Below are positions 6,045 through 8,922 of a DNA stretch of 8,922 bases, in pieces (positions within the stretch are counted from its first letter, which is position 1; every line of letters begins with the position of its first letter). The stretch covers positions 1 to 8,922 of the forward strand of contig DDBP01000221.1 in assembly GCA_002332795.1 (NCBI GenBank), read 5' to 3'. Both the position numbers and the translations under genes were made by a program. Origin of the DNA: Anaerolineales bacterium UBA2029. Lineage in GTDB: Bacteria > Chloroflexota > Anaerolineae > Aggregatilineales > Aggregatilineaceae. Below the pieces are notes generated by a model. That model was not told where the DNA came from. It ran no database searches and saw only the letters and a program-made list of their open reading frames with translations.

Positions 6045-6064
6045 AGGTAAAATTCTATTAACCT
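6045..6064. repeat. Imperfect inverted repeat in HD / HTH-CHAD intergenic region
   Basis: AGGTAAAATTCTATTAACCT has arms AGGTnAA and TTnACCT, with 6 of 7 positions paired around a 6-base centre. It lies roughly 40-55 bases upstream of the expected HTH-CHAD transcription start and upstream of both divergent promoters, so it is a candidate operator. Confidence 0.35.
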
Positions 6065-6086
6065 ATCTTAAATCCATTTTGTTTTC

Positions 6087-6095
6087 TGCTATACT
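6087..6095 (+). promoter_or_regulatory. Extended -10 promoter for HTH-CHAD gene
   Basis: TGCTATACT contains a TATACT hexamer (6090-6095, 5 of 6 consensus) preceded by the extended -10 TGn element. No good -35 is seen (TTAAAT at 6068-6073 is weak), as is common for extended -10 promoters. The start site would be near 6102, leaving a leader of about 50 bases. Confidence 0.6.
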
Positions 6096-6140
6096 GGTAG
6101 CGGTGGATGGGGATCGCGCCAGTGCACAGACGGGTTCAAC

Positions 6141-6147
6141 AAGGAGG
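6141..6147 (+). promoter_or_regulatory. Ribosome binding site deciding start of HTH-CHAD gene
   Basis: AAGGAGG is adjacent to an ATG at 6148 (too close to use) and six bases before the in-frame ATG at 6154. It therefore selects 6154 and excludes the upstream start at 5935. Confidence 0.8.
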
Positions 6148-6153
6148 ATGTCT

Positions 6154-7416
6154 ATGGCTCTGCAACTGACGGCCAGCGAGCAGGCCGCGCTGGCCCGCCT
6201 GGAGACGAACGGTTCCCCGTCCGACGCGCAGCGGGCTGCCATCATCCTGCGCAGCAGCGACGGGATCAGCGCCACGGCGATTGCCCGTGAACTGGGACTC
6301 AGCCCCGGACAGGTCTACTACTGGCGCAGTCAGTGGGCGCGGCGCAAGCTGGGCATTTTCGGGCAGATTCCGGCTTCCGAAGCAGAACCTGTCGGCGAGC
6401 AGCCCCCTGCCGCAACGCCAGAAGCGCCCCGCCCAGGCATTGACGTACCCCGTCTTCCCCTCACCCTCAGCGACACGATCGGCCTGCAGCCCGACGACCT
6501 CATGGCCGAGGCCGGGCGCAAGGTGCTGCACTATCATTTCGAGCGCATGTTGTTCCACGAGCCGGGCGTGCGCCTGGGCGAGGACATCGAGCATGTGCAC
6601 GATATGCGCGTTGCCACGCGGCGGATGCGCAGCGCCTTTCGCCTGTTTGCTCCCTTCTTCGACGAAAAGACAGTGCGTCCGCTGGTGCGCGGACTGCGCC
6701 GCACCGCGCGGGCGCTCGGCGCGGTGCGCGACCTGGATGTCTTCCGCGAGAAGGCCGGGCGCTTCCTGGCCGAACACCCAGACCTATCCCTCGATCCGCT
6801 CTTCAGCACCTGGCAGGCCGACTATGACGCAGCGCGGCAGGCGCTACTGGCCGAACTGGACAGCAAGCGCTTTGCCCGCTTCGTGGAGCGGTTCCAGACC
6901 TTCGTCAGCACGCCGGGAATGGGGACGCTGTCAGTCAGTAGCGGGGACGGCGCGCTGACCAACCGGGTGCGTTACGTCGTCCCCCGCCTGATTTACGAGC
7001 ATTACGAGCGCGTGCGCGCCTATGAGACGATGCTCGATGGCGCGTCCCTGGACACGCTGCACGCGCTGCGGATCGAGTTCAAGCGGCTGCGCTATGCGGT
7101 CGAGTTCTTCGCTGAAGTGCTGGGGCCAGAAGCCAGCCTGGTGATCAAAGAGATCAAGATCATGCAGGATCACCTGGGCGATCTCAACGACACGCGAGTT
7201 GCCCTGCAGACCCTGGAAGACTTCATCAGCCAACACTGGCATGCGCACAGCGGCATCCCTCGCTTCCTGCGCGAGAACATCGCCGGCGTGCTGGCCTACG
7301 CCGACGCCAAGGCCGCCGAGCAGAAACACCTGCTGGAGACGTTCCCACAGGCATGGGCCAACTTCAACCGCGAGGAAGTGCGGCGCAGCCTGGCGCTGGC
7401 CGTCGCCGCTTTGTGA
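6154..7416 (+). CDS. Helix-turn-helix / CHAD domain fusion protein
   Basis: The 420-residue product begins at ATG 6154, set by AAGGAGG six bases upstream and a promoter at about 6087-6095. Residues 8-66 form a helix-turn-helix domain (recognition region about 39-61, SATAIARELGLSPGQVYYWR), resembling the N-terminal DNA-binding part of IS630-type transposases or homeodomain-like regulators. A Pro/Ala/Glu-rich linker spans about 72-100. A CHAD domain fills about 112-400, with the family's conserved basic helices: HDMRVATRRMRSAF (149-162), LGAVRDLDVF (188-197) and LHALRIEFKRLRY (302-314). CHAD domains bind inorganic polyphosphate through such His, Arg and Lys residues. I infer a DNA-binding protein that responds to, or is tethered to, polyphosphate. 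No CYTH domain, its frequent partner, is present. It is divergent from the HD phosphohydrolase and convergent with the glycosyltransferase-like gene. Confidence 0.88.
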   Translation: MALQLTASEQAALARLETNGSPSDAQRAAIILRSSDGISATAIARELGLSPGQVYYWRSQWARRKLGIFGQIPASEAEPVGEQPPAATPEAPRPGIDVPRLPLTLSDTIGLQPDDLMAEAGRKVLHYHFERMLFHEPGVRLGEDIEHVHDMRVATRRMRSAFRLFAPFFDEKTVRPLVRGLRRTARALGAVRDLDVFREKAGRFLAEHPDLSLDPLFSTWQADYDAARQALLAELDSKRFARFVERFQTFVSTPGMGTLSVSSGDGALTNRVRYVVPRLIYEHYERVRAYETMLDGASLDTLHALRIEFKRLRYAVEFFAEVLGPEASLVIKEIKIMQDHLGDLNDTRVALQTLEDFISQHWHAHSGIPRFLRENIAGVLAYADAKAAEQKHLLETFPQAWANFNREEVRRSLALAVAAL

Positions 7417-7425
7417 GCCGACCTG

Positions 7426-8922
7426 TCATTTGACGACAATGCGCGTTTCGAGGATCAACCCATCGCCGGCGGGTTCGCCGTCGAGCGTCAACGGCAGCCG
7501 TTCCAGGCTCAGCGGATCGTAGACGCCGATGCGCAGGTGAGCTGGTCCGGGCGGCAGGTCGGCGGGAATACGCAGGACGCGGTAGTCCAGGATGGACTCG
7601 CCGGGCCGCCAGAAGCGCGTCGGATAGGTGCCGCCCGCCGGCGGCGCGTCGAAAGTGGTGAGCAATTCCCCGTCCGGCGAGAGCAAATGCACGTAGACGC
7701 TGTAATCGCGCGGGGGCGGTGCGGCGTCCGTGGGACGCCAGTACAGGGTGAGGACGACGCGCTCCCCGCGCTGCCACTGCAGGTTGCCCAGGTCGTGCCC
7801 GACGAACTGCGCCCAGTCGCCGAACACCGCCACGCCGGTCACCGGTGCGCTGGGCGTCATGGGAGCAAAGCGCGCTTCCGGATGCACCGTGAAAGCCGTG
7901 TAGCGGAAATTGCCGTCATCTACTGGCAGCGCACCGTCTGGGCTGAGCGGGATCGGCTCCAGCACCGTCGGCCAGGGCGCGCCATCGGGCGTGCGCACGT
8001 TCAGTTGATGGTACAGCGCTGCCAGGTCGGCGTCGGCCTGTAGCGAATTGGGCCACTGCCCCGACCACTGCATCAGGAAGATGCCCACCGAGGTATTGAC
8101 GAAGACGTCCACCCCTTCCAGGTCTTCCAGGCGTGTGGGGAGTTCGTCCGGCGCGCGGCTGTTGCGAATGTCCCAGGTGGGGAAGAAGAAGGGCAGCCGG
8201 TCTTCGCCAGGGATGGCCACGACAGGTTCGCCGTGTTCGGCGGCGTAGCGCTCCAGCATGTGCACCACCACCATCAGCGCCGGATTGCCGCGGTCGTACT
8301 TGGCCGTGTCGTCGGCCAGGCCACCGTCGCGCAAGGCGTCAACGGTGTGCTCGGCCCCCGCCGCCACCGCGACGACCAGCGCTCCCGCGATGATCGCCGC
8401 CCCCGCGCCGCGCCCCCAGCGCGACGCCGCCAGCCAGTCCCACAGCCAGCCGTCTAGCAGCGCCGCCGCCTGCACCGCCATCAGCGGGACGATGGCGAAG
8501 CTCAGGCGGTAGTGATAGGAATAGTCCAGGAACCACACCAGCGCATAGGGCAGTGCCAGACCCCACAGCAGCCCGACAGTCGTCCACCGTTCGCGCGACC
8601 AGGCTCGCCAGTGATCGCGTCCGGCCCAGACCAGCAACGCCGTACCTGTCAGCACCGCCCTCCACTCCAGCGCGCCCATGCGCCGCGCCGCCGACTGATC
8701 GCCGCGCAGCCATTGCCACACGTCGCCCAGGTCGTGCGTGCGCTCCCAGTTGATCGCTGTCGGCAGCGTCCCCGCCAGCAACAGCGCCAGCGCCAGGAGG
8801 GACAGCCAGCGCTCGCGCGGGTGAGCAGTCCGGCTGAGCAATCCCCCCGCCGCCAACCCCGCCAGGAGCAGCGGCCAACCCAGTTCCTGGCCAGAACGCT
8901 GCGCGAAGTCGTGCAGATCGGA
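7426..8922 (-). CDS. Membrane glycosyltransferase-like protein, N-terminus beyond window
   Basis: The frame is open from the right edge to TGA at 7426-7428, giving 498 visible residues; the true start lies outside. The first 190 visible residues hold about five or six hydrophobic segments (near 15-31, 39-54, 87-100, 113-131, 138-156 and 172-190). A soluble part of roughly 300 residues follows. Its last 135 residues (from about 362, GVAVFGDWAQFVGHDL) look like a beta-sandwich, with motifs such as VVLTLYWRPTD, YSVYVHLLSPDGE and LRIGVYDPLS. This layout resembles Chloroflexota membrane proteins annotated as GT39/ArnT-like glycosyltransferases. The catalytic N-terminal loop with its acidic residues would be outside the window, so the activity is inferred. 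A lipid-linked-sugar-dependent transferase acting on the outer face of the membrane is the likeliest role. It is convergent with the CHAD gene, with nine bases between stops. Confidence 0.65.
   Translation of the reverse strand, partial: SDLHDFAQRSGQELGWPLLLAGLAAGGLLSRTAHPRERWLSLLALALLLAGTLPTAINWERTHDLGDVWQWLRGDQSAARRMGALEWRAVLTGTALLVWAGRDHWRAWSRERWTTVGLLWGLALPYALVWFLDYSYHYRLSFAIVPLMAVQAAALLDGWLWDWLAASRWGRGAGAAIIAGALVVAVAAGAEHTVDALRDGGLADDTAKYDRGNPALMVVVHMLERYAAEHGEPVVAIPGEDRLPFFFPTWDIRNSRAPDELPTRLEDLEGVDVFVNTSVGIFLMQWSGQWPNSLQADADLAALYHQLNVRTPDGAPWPTVLEPIPLSPDGALPVDDGNFRYTAFTVHPEARFAPMTPSAPVTGVAVFGDWAQFVGHDLGNLQWQRGERVVLTLYWRPTDAAPPPRDYSVYVHLLSPDGELLTTFDAPPAGGTYPTRFWRPGESILDYRVLRIPADLPPGPAHLRIGVYDPLSLERLPLTLDGEPAGDGLILETRIVVK

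Noticed and set aside
5935..6153. Upstream extension of the HTH-CHAD gene to a start at 5935
   Set aside because: It would overlap the start of the HD gene and cross both promoters, and it gives a low-complexity Ser/His-rich N-terminus. The strong AAGGAGG at 6141-6147 points to ATG 6154.
6154..6360. Transposase remnant, because the HTH resembles IS630-type N-termini
   Set aside because: No terminal inverted repeats, target duplication or DDE catalytic region is visible, and the frame continues without break into a full CHAD domain.

Overview
The window reads as chromosomal DNA from a high-GC member of the Chloroflexota, most likely an Anaerolineae-like lineage. This is an inference from gene content: a class II (bacterial-type) HMG-CoA reductase, a secreted PA14/SH3b surface protein, a polytopic glycosyltransferase-like protein with a beta-rich C-terminal domain, and a CHAD-domain protein. 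No rRNA, tRNA, CRISPR array, insertion sequence or phage gene was seen. Coding density is high. The longest non-coding stretches are about 100 to 190 bases, and they hold the promoters and several inverted repeats.

Layout: (1) 1-1446 minus, a secreted protein with two PA14-like and two SH3b domains, running off the left edge. (2) 1549-2877 minus, class II HMG-CoA reductase with a full catalytic set, followed by a hairpin. (3) 2878-3049, a divergent regulatory region with a perfect inverted repeat and a Fur-box-like sequence. (4) 3050-3469 plus, a small STAS/SpoIIAA-like protein starting at GTG. (5) A minus-strand pair, a 70-residue single-pass membrane protein (4841-5053) followed 12 bases later by an AI-2E/PerM-family membrane protein (3473-4828) with an unusual C-terminal extension. 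(6) 5220-5966 minus, an HD-domain phosphohydrolase. (7) 6154-7416 plus, divergent from it, a helix-turn-helix domain fused to a CHAD domain. (8) 7426-8922 minus, the C-terminal part of a membrane glycosyltransferase-like protein, running off the right edge.

The genes do not form one obvious pathway. The unit most worth follow-up is the divergent HD-phosphohydrolase / HTH-CHAD pair. CHAD domains bind polyphosphate, so a DNA-binding domain fused to CHAD suggests a polyphosphate-responsive regulator. Its target could be the shared 187-base intergenic region, which contains an extended -10 promoter and an imperfect inverted repeat. This is a hypothesis, not a demonstrated system. The HMG-CoA reductase implies mevalonate metabolism, but no other mevalonate gene is in the window.

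Several start codons were reassigned from Shine-Dalgarno placement: 5053 rather than 5191 for the small membrane protein, 6154 rather than 5935 for HTH-CHAD, and GTG starts at 3050 and 5966.
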